Notes: generated by a model not told the origin, from the sequence alone. DNA of 21,242 nucleotides from a virus (IMGVR_UViG_3300037237_000474:1-21242), one strand, 5' to 3'; positions 6,896-12,754 are shown, counted from the first letter of the stretch. Program-made: numbers and translations.

Positions 6896-8154
6896 GGCGA
6901 TACTCCTTTCGTCGCGAGATTCTTTCGGATAGAAAAATCCAAATTGGTCTCAGCCTTGAAATAGTGCTTTCTTTTGATCCAAATAAATCCGTCGCCTTTC
7001 GAAATAATCGCCACGTCAACTGGACCGCCCACCGATTCCAAAGTGGGGCCAAGCTTCCGGCGTAGCGCCGTCAATTCAACAAGCGCTTCGGCCATTGCGG
7101 CCATTTCCTCTTTTGGAAGAGAGTTTACGGTCTTAAGCGTTTGCTCAATAAGGCTCTTGTTGCGATATTTGCTGAACTCGGCGAAAAGCTCGTCGTTTAT
7201 AACCTTGTTCTCTGCTTCCTGTTTTGTCTTCTCGGCAGGCCTAGCCTTTACGTCAGATACGAAAGCGTCGACCATAGCTTCCGATTTTTTCTTTAGTAGT
7301 TCACGTATAGCTTTTCTCAAATATCTAAGATAATTGCCAGAAATTCCCTCCATAAATAGCTGAAGCATATCGCTCTGAGCGAAGGGTATGATTGCGCCGC
7401 CCGTGTCTGCCTGGCGCCCGGGGACCAGATTATAATTTAGGCTCTGCCGTTCCCAAACCCTCACACACGCGAGGGCGCGCCCGTCTACCTCGTATCTCAG
7501 AACGGCGGGCAGAAATTCTTCTCGGCCGTATCCCGCGAAAACAATACCGGAAGAAAACTCCGAGATTTTTTTCCTAGAAATCCATTCAAACATATATTCA
7601 CATAACTTGGTGTTAAGTTGTTCGTTAGGCTTATGCTTGAAAGCCTCTTTACAGATTCCTTTCACGGCCTGCTTAAATGTACTAACAAAAGTTCCTCTAT
7701 CAAAAGAAAAATCTGCAGGAGTTTTAGTTATAGCAGCCATGGCGTCCGTTATATATTTTTCCAGATTAGTGTTGAATTCTTTATATGTCTTAAACTTGAC
7801 GGCACTTTCTATTTCGTAGGTAATGTTCACGATCAGCCTTGCGAAACTTTCGAATTCTTCTTTGTCATTTTTGAATCTGTTCGATTTTATAAAATCAATG
7901 AAATGGACTGCCGCATCGCTTACCGTGATAAAATGAGTATCAGCGCAATGGCGTCTAAATTCCTTAACTATTGTTTCCCATGGAATGCCTACGAAATCAG
8001 CGGAATTATAGATCATAACTCCGATGTCATTGTGAGGACCGAGGGAGAATAGCTTATTGGCGTACTTCCAAACGCGCTCGCGGCCGACAGTTACAGCACT
8101 GTCGGCCGCGAGCGCGATGGCATGTCTATTTACGATTGCGACTTCAGCCGTCAT
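6892..8154 (-). CDS. Proteasome-fold (Ntn-hydrolase-like) protein, IS1 passenger
   Basis: 420 aa from ATG 8154; the frame stays open to 8391, but the longer N-terminus overlaps the upstream gene and is not protein-like. The start MTAEVAIVNRHAIALAADSA, then NKLFSLGPHNDIGVMIYNSA, matches the opening of proteasome beta/HslV-type Ntn hydrolases. If Met1 is removed, the catalytic trio falls in register: Thr1, Asp17 (AADSA) and Lys33 (NKLF). A later strand block SSGIVFAGYGREEFLPAVLR (about residues 212-231) fits the second half of such a fold. Residues about 65-205 form a mainly helical insertion, a Lys/Glu-rich helical stretch follows at about 285-370, and the end VDVAIISKGDGFIWIKRKHY looks conserved. 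Self-processing is unnecessary, since Thr2 is adjacent to Met1. Substrate and role are unknown. It is cotranscribed with the KGG-type and 67 aa genes. The N-terminal match is seen; peptidase activity is inferred. Confidence 0.78.
   Translation of the reverse strand: MTAEVAIVNRHAIALAADSAVTVGRERVWKYANKLFSLGPHNDIGVMIYNSADFVGIPWETIVKEFRRHCADTHFITVSDAAVHFIDFIKSNRFKNDKEEFESFARLIVNITYEIESAVKFKTYKEFNTNLEKYITDAMAAITKTPADFSFDRGTFVSTFKQAVKGICKEAFKHKPNEQLNTKLCEYMFEWISRKKISEFSSGIVFAGYGREEFLPAVLRYEVDGRALACVRVWERQSLNYNLVPGRQADTGGAIIPFAQSDMLQLFMEGISGNYLRYLRKAIRELLKKKSEAMVDAFVSDVKARPAEKTKQEAENKVINDELFAEFSKYRNKSLIEQTLKTVNSLPKEEMAAMAEALVELTALRRKLGPTLESVGGPVDVAIISKGDGFIWIKRKHYFKAETNLDFSIRKNLATKGVSP
8073..8116. 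repeat. Perfect 18 bp inverted repeat inside the hydrolase gene
   Basis: CGCGCTCGCGGCCGACAG (8073-8090) and its exact complement (8099-8116) are separated by 8 bases. The repeat lies about 38-81 bases into the coding sequence, over the codons for the ALAADSAVTVGRER part that contains the catalytic Asp. In the mRNA this would be a very stable hairpin close to the start codon. Confidence 0.9.
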
Positions 8155-8380
8155 CCTTACGCCACCGCGCTGCGGCGGCTTGACGTGCGATCTCCGAGCG
8201 CCGCTCTTCTGGCAGCTTATCCGCTCGCGCGCGACCGCCCCGTAAGCCGCCCGCTCTCCCAAGAGCTGACATCGGACCCTTGTCCGATTCGGCGGCATCA
8301 TGCGCGTCACCTGTCGCGATGTCCACAATAAGCTTGGCCAATTGTGCGGGATCGCGCGGGCGCTTTGGGTGCTTTGGCAT
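8144..8380 (-). CDS. KGG-type small basic protein (IS1 passenger)
   Basis: 78 aa from ATG 8380. The opening PKRPRDPAQLAKLIVDIATG and the end ALGRAGGLRGGRARADKL with SEIARQAAAARWRKDDG match a small protein very common in alphaproteobacteria, built of a conserved N-terminal box and a KGG-like Gly/Arg/Lys motif (GLRGGRARA). A TTG at 8416 with AGGA upstream is a possible earlier start. Its stop overlaps the start of the hydrolase-like gene by 11 bp, so the two are translationally coupled. Members are often labelled histone- or RNA-binding-like, but I know of no firm function. It is the first gene of the passenger operon, so the promoter must lie between it and the element's right inverted repeat at 8428. 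Confidence 0.82.
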   Translation of the reverse strand: MPKHPKRPRDPAQLAKLIVDIATGDAHDAAESDKGPMSALGRAGGLRGGRARADKLPEERRSEIARQAAAARWRKDDG

Positions 8381-8446
8381 GAGGGTATCATGTGGCAGAA
8401 CGGTTCGCGCGGTCAACGGTTCCTGATTTCAAATGGACCCACTACC

Positions 8447-8454
8447 CGCAGCGC
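8447..8454. repeat. Target site duplication, right copy
   Basis: CGCAGCGC directly after the right inverted repeat of the IS1 element, identical to 5410-5417. Confidence 0.9.
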
Positions 8455-8513
8455 GGGCGGTTTGCTATTCGGGAAAAAAAACGAACTATATGGGGGTGGC
8501 GAGAGAACCACCG
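8455..8513. repeat. Tandem repeat, unit 2, right part
   Basis: Continuation of unit 2 after the insertion: the two-box core and TGGCGAGAGAACCACCG, identical to 5161-5219 of unit 1. Joining 5417 to 8455 restores the repeat exactly, which proves the insertion boundaries. Confidence 0.9.
8462..8492 (+). promoter_or_regulatory. Promoter-like two-box core, repeat unit 2
   Basis: TTGCTA (8462-8467), 19 bp spacer, TATATG (8487-8492), identical to unit 1. It points rightward. A frame of 15 codons opening GTG GCG AGA GAA follows at once. Confidence 0.4.
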
Positions 8514-8790
8514 CCCAAGAGGTTCCGCCAAGCGGTTTCCTGACCGGCGCGTCAATCGCGCCCTCCGCTGTTCACCGCTGTTGCGTCGCATCGCGCGCAT
8601 TGTCGCCGGATTGGGATGGAAGTTACCACTTTCATACGCCGCAAGGATCGCGCGCTTTCCCTAGTATCATCTAAGCTCAACGCCGATTGCGTGCCAGTGT
8701 TCTAAATTGGCACCCCCCGATGTTTCGTCGAGGGCGGTTTGCTATTCGGGATTGGAATCGCTTTATATGGGGCATGGCGAGAGAACCAAC
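8514..8790. repeat. Tandem repeat, unit 3 (diverged)
   Basis: A diverged third unit with recognisable ATTGTCGCCG-ATTGGG, CTAAGCTCAACGCCGATTGC and TGTTCTAA-TTGGCACCCC, then GGGCGGTTTGCTATTCGGG and TATATGGGG with TGGCGAGAGAACCA. The two boxes are perfectly kept although the spacer between them (ATTGGAATCGCTT in place of AAAAAAAACGAAC) is different. Confidence 0.75.
8739..8769 (+). promoter_or_regulatory. Promoter-like two-box core, repeat unit 3
   Basis: TTGCTA (8739-8744), 19 bp, TATATG (8764-8769). Spacing equals units 1 and 2 despite a different spacer sequence. The ATG of a 34-codon frame lies five bases after the second box. The core may also drive the small-gene operon that starts at 9018. 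Confidence 0.45.
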
Positions 8791-8878
8791 GCCGAAGCGC
8801 CCTGAAGGCCGAAAGCCATCCGGGCCATTTTTTTTGCTCTCTCGCCATTCGTTCGCGCGCACGCTGACGGCCGCCTAA
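8774..8878 (+). CDS. Possible 34 aa basic peptide
   Basis: ATG directly after the unit 3 promoter-like core, starting MAREPTPKRPEGRKPSGP and ending LSRHSFARTLTAA. It is rich in Arg/Lys/Pro. The first five residues are shared with the truncated frames that follow the cores of units 1 and 2, because the DNA is the same. No Shine-Dalgarno sequence is present, so it would be a leaderless or near-leaderless product. It could equally be non-coding sequence attached to the promoter. Confidence 0.25.
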   Translation: MAREPTPKRPEGRKPSGPFFLLSRHSFARTLTAA

Positions 8879-9017
8879 GCACACGGCCCACAGACCGTAG
8901 CGGCGCCTGACCATCGAATTTGAATCGGCTTACGGCTGGCCTTGGGCGCGGCCGTTCGCATCCGCGCGCCTATCGGCGTGCGAAGCCCATGAAACCTAAC
9001 CCCGAAAGGACAGACCC

Positions 9018-9191
9018 ATGATGCTTGAACGAATGCTGCTCGTCATCGACGAGATTCACGACACGACTGGCGTATCGCGAACGAAAATCTATGAGGCGAT
9101 GCGGAGCGGCCGGCTGCGCTTCAAAACCGTGGCCGGGCGCAGGCGCGTTACGCCCGCCGATCTGCGCGCATGGCTCGGATTGGACGCTTGA
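9018..9191 (+). CDS. Excisionase-like HTH protein
   Basis: 57 aa with ribosome binding site AAAGGA. The pattern LLVIDEIHDTTGVSRTKIYE, AMRSGRLRFKTVAGRRRVTP and ADLRAWLGL is the classical MerR/excisionase-type DNA-binding fold: HTH with SRTKIYEAM recognition helix, a GRL turn, an RRRVT wing and a final ADLRAWL helix. Such proteins direct phage and island excision or regulate early genes. It is the first gene of a plus-strand cluster of small genes, and its TGA overlaps the next ATG (TGATG). Confidence 0.8.
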   Translation: MMLERMLLVIDEIHDTTGVSRTKIYEAMRSGRLRFKTVAGRRRVTPADLRAWLGLDA

Positions 9192-9376
9192 TGGCGGCCG
9201 CGCAGGCCGATGTATCGGTCTACAGCGGCCGTGTTTGTCTCGGCGCCGTGACGATGCGCGCTGGCAAGCACGCCGCCACCGACGCGGCTGGCCGCAAGCT
9301 CGGCGCGTTCACGACTCGCAAGAGCGCGCTCGCCGCCGTGAGCGATGCGGCGTCGAAAGAAAGGACCGTGCATTGA
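9191..9376 (+). CDS. 61 aa phage-type protein of unknown function
   Basis: Starts with an ATG that overlaps the stop of the excisionase-like gene. The sequence QADVSVYSGRVCLGAVTMRA, then HAATDAAGRKLGAFTTRKSA, is a short beta-rich pattern frequent among phage accessory proteins (a strand pair followed by a GRxLGxFxTxxxA turn). It is basic and soluble, with no membrane segment. I cannot assign a function. Confidence 0.65.
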   Translation: MAAAQADVSVYSGRVCLGAVTMRAGKHAATDAAGRKLGAFTTRKSALAAVSDAASKERTVH

Positions 9377-9579
9377 GAGACAACAGCAAGCCGCAGAGGT
9401 TTTTGCCGCCTGCGGCATACAGAAAATTCCGCCAGAATCAGCGGAGCCGTCAACGCCCCGATGCGCTCGCGTCGAATTTCGTCGAGCGCGGGGACGCGGC
9501 AAGCATCGTGCGCGAGCATGAGCCGTTGCGGGACTGGCAACGGCCCCACGTTATCGAGAATATTTCACAAACCAACTGA
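9373..9579 (+). CDS. 68 aa basic protein of unknown function
   Basis: Proposed start TTG 9373, overlapping the preceding stop (TTGA). The frame reads RDNSKPQRFLPPAAYRKFRQ at its start and ENISQTN at its end. It is rich in Arg, Gln and Pro, and low-complexity in the middle. The start choice rests on the operon-like overlap only; no good Shine-Dalgarno is present. No family recognised. Confidence 0.45.
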   Translation: MRDNSKPQRFLPPAAYRKFRQNQRSRQRPDALASNFVERGDAASIVREHEPLRDWQRPHVIENISQTN

Positions 9580-9593
9580 GGTTTTTTTCATCA

Positions 9594-9803
9594 ATGATTA
9601 TTCAAGACAGGTGCCAAGCGGGAAAGCCCGCGTTGAGCATTGGAGATTGCGCCGGAATAGCTGGCGTGAAGCGTGACGAAATTCACTTTGCCATGATGAG
9701 CGGCCGGCTCCCTTGGCGCCGCATCGATGACAAGAGAGTCGTCGACCCGCCTGACCTTCGCAATTGGATGTTGCGCAGGCAGGGGACCGGACGTGTCAAC
9801 TAG
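9594..9803 (+). CDS. Second excisionase-like HTH protein
   Basis: 69 aa, ATG 9594 with GAGG twelve bases upstream. LSIGDCAGIAGVKRDEIHFA, MMSGRLPWRRIDDKRVVDP and PDLRNWMLRRQ follow the same plan as the 9018 protein (HTH, SGRLPW turn, KRVV wing, final DLRNWM helix), but the two are not close in sequence. Likely a DNA-binding regulator or recombination directionality factor. Its stop lies 11 bp inside the next gene. Confidence 0.7.
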   Translation: MIIQDRCQAGKPALSIGDCAGIAGVKRDEIHFAMMSGRLPWRRIDDKRVVDPPDLRNWMLRRQGTGRVN

Positions 9804-10149
9804 CACCGCCATCCCGCCAAATCAGCGCCCGCCGCCAGAAGTGGCCGCCGCGCTGAAACGAATCGCCCGCCTAAATTACAAACTGCCATTTACCGGAGCG
9901 GCCGACATAAGGCGCCGGGAAGCCCTATGGCTGCTAAGGGGTCGCGGCGCATCGGACGGCGAAGTCAAAGCGCGGATCGGCCAGATCTCCGCTGAGGTAG
10001 GCTTCAGCAGTTCAAAGCAACTCGGCGAGCATCTTAGGCTGCTCGGCGCCGAGAAGCCAGTTTGGCATTCGACAACTGCGCCCGATCGATCGGACGCCCA
10101 AACAGCAAGCCGAAATCAATCAATCTCGCCGAAACGAGCGCAAGCGTGA
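9793..10149 (+). CDS. 118 aa protein, possible HTH regulator
   Basis: Starts at GTG 9793, overlapping the previous gene by 11 bp. The central segment DIRRREALWLLRGRGASDGE and VKARIGQISAEVGFSSSKQL, then GEHLRLLGAEKPV, could be a helical or winged-helix-like fold. The N-terminus is Pro-rich and the C-terminus is polar and likely disordered. No family recognised. Position among HTH genes suggests an early or regulatory phage function. Confidence 0.55.
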   Translation: MSTSTAIPPNQRPPPEVAAALKRIARLNYKLPFTGAADIRRREALWLLRGRGASDGEVKARIGQISAEVGFSSSKQLGEHLRLLGAEKPVWHSTTAPDRSDAQTASRNQSISPKRAQA

Positions 10150-10186
10150 GAAGCGCGCCGCCGCCAAGGCCATGAAGGAAGCACAC

Positions 10187-10447
10187 ATGACAATCAAATC
10201 GCGGCTCGACGAAATCGTCGAAGCGCTGGATATATCGACGTGGCGCAGCGCGCGCGAAGTTGGCGACGCCGTGGCCGCGAGTCCAGCCTTTAGCGGACTG
10301 GCATCGGTCCTATCCCGGCAGGCAATCATCCGGCGATCCATAGGCAGGCTCGTCGCGCTCGGCGCGGTCGAAACCGAGGAACGGATGACGCCTTATGGTC
10401 TGGCCGTCTATGTCCGCCGTTTATCGGGCTCGGCCACTGTTCATTGA
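10187..10447 (+). CDS. Winged-helix-like DNA-binding protein
   Basis: 86 aa from ATG 10187; AAGGA lies seven bases upstream, which favours it over the in-frame ATG 10172. Sequence TIKSRLDEIVEALDISTWRS, AREVGDAV and SRQAIIRRSIGRLVALGAVE, then a YGLAVYVRRL strand, fits a short winged helix (helix, HTH, RRSIGRL recognition helix, wing). Probably a phage regulator; the target is unknown. Last gene of the first small-gene cluster. Confidence 0.65.
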   Translation: MTIKSRLDEIVEALDISTWRSAREVGDAVAASPAFSGLASVLSRQAIIRRSIGRLVALGAVETEERMTPYGLAVYVRRLSGSATVH

Positions 10448-10573
10448 GTGCTGTTCGCAATGTGCCGTTTTCTGTTCGGGTTGGTTTTGCTGGCCAAAGG
10501 CGAGCCAGCGAAGGATTTGAGCAGCCCGCCAGCAATCAATCGTTCGCCCGCAGCCTCGATTGGCAATCCTACC

Positions 10574-10786
10574 CTAGGCAAGCGCATGACGGCCTCGACC
10601 TTGCCGAGCAGCAACCATAGCCGAGGCGTCGACCAAAGCCGCCAGCGCGGCCCGCAAGCCCGATATGGCCCCAATCATCACGTCCGCCTCGGCTGGCGTC
10701 AGCGCAGCGACTTCGGCGTGATGAGAGAACGTTAGATTGTCCCGCCGGCGGGACAGTTCAAACCTAACCGCCGTCGGGCCGGCGCC
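10574..10786 (-). CDS. Possible minus-strand small protein
   Basis: 70 aa from GTG 10786, TAG stop at 10574. Reads VKSPGAGPTAVRFELSRRRD, then AALTPAEADVMIGAISGLRA and ALAALV, which looks like a plausible strand followed by a long helix. Codon third positions are mostly G or C, as in real genes here. It runs against the direction of the surrounding cluster, lacks a Shine-Dalgarno sequence and includes the palindrome at 10738, so it may be a shadow. Confidence 0.3.
   Translation of the reverse strand, partial: GAGPTAVRFELSRRRDNLTFSHHAEVAALTPAEADVMIGAISGLRAALAALVDASAMVAARQGRGRHALA
10738..10755. promoter_or_regulatory. Perfect 18 bp palindrome (operator candidate)
   Basis: TGTCCCGCCGGCGGGACA is a complete dyad without a loop, 63 bp before the ATG at 10819. 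That is the size and symmetry of a dimeric repressor site. No T-run follows, so a terminator is less likely. Confidence 0.45.
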
Positions 10787-10818
10787 GGGACTTTTCACCT
10801 GATAGAGGAGAACACCAA

Positions 10819-10974
10819 ATGTCACGACCAACAGATGCCGCCCGCACGAAGACGCCCGCAGGCAAAGCCGAAATCCGAGCCGCCGCTCGCGCCCTCGGCG
10901 CCGATGTCGAGCGTATCGAGCGCGAATCCGCCAAAGCCAAGCGCCGGGCCGAGCGCAAAGGCCAAGCTGACTGA
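10819..10974 (+). CDS. 51 aa charged helical protein
   Basis: ATG 10819 with AGAGGAG ten bases upstream, one of the best ribosome binding sites in the cluster. Sequence SRPTDAARTKTPAGKAEIRA, then ALGADVERIERESAKAKRRA, is strongly charged and almost certainly helical throughout. No family recognised. It opens the second small-gene cluster behind the palindrome. Confidence 0.6.
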   Translation: MSRPTDAARTKTPAGKAEIRAAARALGADVERIERESAKAKRRAERKGQAD

Positions 10975-11013
10975 CGCGGCGTTACGACATTTTGCCCGAG
11001 CCAGATCTCCTCG

Positions 11014-11367
11014 ATGGCTAGAGAGCCCGTAAGGGCGAACTGCCAGATAGGCCAGAGCGCCACGGTAACAGGAATGGCTCTTGGCCCCCCATCGGGAACG
11101 CCAAGGCAACGCCTGCGCGCCGTCCTGCAACGGATATGCTCGCAAAACGACCCGATAACGGCCTGTTTCGCCCGTGACAAACAGGACATTCCGTTGCGCG
11201 CATGGCTCGCAAAGCCCGTTTCCTCGCCCTCGCCAGCCCCGCGAAGCCCGATTCCTCGACAGACACACTACCCAACCAGAAAAGAGAAAATCCACCATGA
11301 CAGCCCCTCACGTCCCGACCGAAAGATCGCGCGGGATGGTTTTGGCCCTAACCGGCTTCGGAATTGA
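11014..11367 (+). CDS. Doubtful basic ORF
   Basis: The frame starting MAREPVRANCQIGQSATVTG has one plausible helical part (RQRLRAVLQRICSQNDPITA), but its last 70 bases overlap the well-supported gene at 11297 in another frame and there is no Shine-Dalgarno sequence. It may be a gene that ends badly or a chance frame in a ~320 bp gap that otherwise holds nothing I can name. Confidence 0.2.
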   Translation: MAREPVRANCQIGQSATVTGMALGPPSGTPRQRLRAVLQRICSQNDPITACFARDKQDIPLRAWLAKPVSSPSPAPRSPIPRQTHYPTRKEKIHHDSPSRPDRKIARDGFGPNRLRN

Positions 11368-11740
11368 ACAGCCGGCCATTGCCGCAGAGCTTGGAATTAA
11401 CGTCCGAACCCTTAGCAAACATTACAAAAACGAGATACTGGTCGGAACGCCACGGCTCATCGCCAAGCTGGCCGCCAGCCTGACGCGCCGGGCTCTGGAC
11501 CCGAAAGGCGGAATGCCAAGCACCGTCGCGAACATTTTCATGCTCAAGACGCGCGGCCGTTGGCGCGAAAGCCAGCTAATCCAGCACGAAGGGCGCGATG
11601 GCGAGGCGCTGCAGAACAACGGCACCGTTAATTTTGTCACAGTTTCGTTGCCCGATAATGGCACGGCGCCACCGATGAAGACGATCGAGGGCCGCGCGCT
11701 GAAGACGATTGCGCATATCAAGGCCAAAGCCGCACCATGA
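11297..11740 (+). CDS. Small-terminase-like HTH protein
   Basis: 147 aa. The block MVLALTGFGIEQPAIAAELG, INVRTLSKHYKNEILVG, then AKLAASLTRRAL and FMLKTRGRWRE (about residues 12-95) matches the pattern of short HTH proteins of alphaproteobacterial prophages (GxGxxQxxIAxxLGIxxxTLxKHYxxEL, and a later helix ending in LKTRxGWxE) that are usually compared with terminase small subunits of the Nu1 type. The second half (GTVNFVTVSLPDNGTAPPMK) is a strand plus tail. If so, it recognises phage DNA for packaging; an alternative is a transcription factor. No large terminase is found next to it. The stop overlaps the next start (ATGA). Confidence 0.65.
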   Translation: MTAPHVPTERSRGMVLALTGFGIEQPAIAAELGINVRTLSKHYKNEILVGTPRLIAKLAASLTRRALDPKGGMPSTVANIFMLKTRGRWRESQLIQHEGRDGEALQNNGTVNFVTVSLPDNGTAPPMKTIEGRALKTIAHIKAKAAP

Positions 11741-12003
11741 TCCGCTTTGTCGATGCTGGCCCCGCCAAGCCCAAGGCCGCCACGGCGAGGGCCGCGCTTG
11801 CCGCCGCTGAGGCCGCGCTTGGCGTGAAGCCTGTTAGCACCCCGCCTGCTAACAAGCGCCCTGTTAGCACCCCGACGCCTGCTAACAGGCCGACGCCTGT
11901 TAGCACCCCGGCCGAGCCGGTTCGCACCGATCGAAAGACCTATCAGCGCGACCTTATGCGGGCGCGTCGAGCAGCGGCCAAATTGGCGTCGAAGGCCGCG
12001 TAA
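11737..12003 (+). CDS. 88 aa protein with PVSTP/PAN repeats
   Basis: Coupled by ATGA to the preceding gene. The N-terminus is Ala-rich and helical (KAATARAALAAAEAALGVKP). The centre repeats PVSTP three times, interleaved with PANKRP and PANRPTP, and the C-terminus is basic and helical (RTDRKTYQRDLMRARRAAAK). The Pro/Thr/Ser linker joins two helical ends. At DNA level the linker is made of CCTGTTAGC and its complement GCTAACAGG, so it is also an array of inverted repeats. Function unknown. Confidence 0.6.
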   Translation: MIRFVDAGPAKPKAATARAALAAAEAALGVKPVSTPPANKRPVSTPTPANRPTPVSTPAEPVRTDRKTYQRDLMRARRAAAKLASKAA

Positions 12004-12205
12004 GTTGTCCGCCAAGGGCGGCCGAAAGCGGCTCGATTGTTGTCCATGCGTTGTCCAGACGCTCGGCCCGCACGGCTGGCTCGTTCGCAACGCCTAGAAA
12101 AGCATGGTCGCAAGCGGATTAGAGCATGTGATACTAAATCGCACGCTCGCTAATGGTGCGCCGTGGACCACCATTTAAGTCCGGGCAGTGGAACGGACTT
12201 TGCCA

Positions 12206-12233
12206 CAACTTGTGTTCCGTGGACCACAAGTTG
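12206..12233. repeat. Inverted repeat CAACTTGTG / CACAAGTTG
   Basis: Perfect 9 bp arms (12206-12214, 12225-12233) around a 10-base loop. The loop includes part of CCGTGGACCAC, also found at 12161-12171. Possible protein binding site. Confidence 0.6.
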
Positions 12234-12471
12234 CGCCATTCTAATCTACTAGAGAAGCGAGGCCCGCAATCGCCCGGTTTTGCTGGCTTTTCTATACCGC
12301 GGCGGCTTTCGGGGTAGCCGATAGGGTGGCGAACACCCCTCTGAAATCGTTGCTCGACCCTCTGAAACCGTTCGCCATGCGAGCGCGCATTGACTTGCTT
12401 GGCCCTCATGAACCGGCTGACATGGCCTCGACGTCGAGCGTCGAGCACTGGTTGCTCACGGAGGCCAGCAC

Positions 12472-12495
12472 GTCGGCCCTAGCGAGGCCGTGGGC
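12472..12495. repeat. 24 bp direct repeat, copy 1
   Basis: GTCGGCCCTAGCGAGGCCGTGGGC, identical at 17331-17354. It contains a small dyad CGGCC-CTAGCGA-GGCCG. The two copies bracket the block from 12828 to 17270. Confidence 0.85.
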
Positions 12496-12754
12496 GGCAG
12501 TTGCGAGGCGTCCGCTACACCTACGGCCGCGACGATTGCCTGCCGTGTGTGAGGCCCTTATCGAGCCCGTCAATCCGCCCTCGACGATGATGCTCGCCGC
12601 CCTGTCGCTGGCGATCGGAAAGGACGAGGCAGGACGATTTGCGAAGCGGCCCGCGCCGGGGCCAGCGCCGCCCCCGGTCTGGATTTTTCAAAAAATCAAA
12701 GGGGCCATGCCCCGCGCAAATTTTTTCGCCTCTAAAAACGGGGCCAATCCAATT

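Larger units (their letters stand above)
5418..8446 (-). mobile_element. IS1-family element with passenger genes (3,029 bp)
   Basis: The element is bounded by perfect 19 bp inverted repeats beginning GGTAGTGGGTCCATTTGAA (5418-5436; inverted at 8428-8446), resembling the IS1 end GGTAATGACTCC, and by the 8 bp duplication CGCAGCGC. Repeat unit 1 supplies the empty site, so both ends are fixed to the base. It encodes an IS1-type DDE transposase plus four other genes on the same (minus) strand: KGG-type protein, Ntn-hydrolase-like protein, 67 aa protein and, after the transposase, a secreted protein. Ordinary IS1-family elements are about 0.7-1.2 kb and carry only transposase, so this is a transporter-IS-like form with cargo. 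The passenger core is visibly AT-richer than the surroundings, pointing to a foreign origin. Confidence 0.92.
10448..10818. other. Gap holding a palindrome and possible minus-strand genes
   Basis: No plus-strand gene is seen. It contains the perfect palindrome at 10738-10755, a possible minus-strand gene (10574-10786) and a weaker minus-strand frame that overlaps its end (ATG 10587 down to 10441, MRLPRVGLPIEAAGERLIAG). The last bases carry the strong ribosome binding site (AGAGGAG) of the next plus-strand gene. Confidence 0.4.

Noticed and set aside
8155-8391. Longer N-terminus for the hydrolase-like gene (start at 8391)
   Set aside because: The extension overlaps the KGG-type gene in another frame and would bury the Thr1-Asp17-Lys33 register that begins right after ATG 8154.
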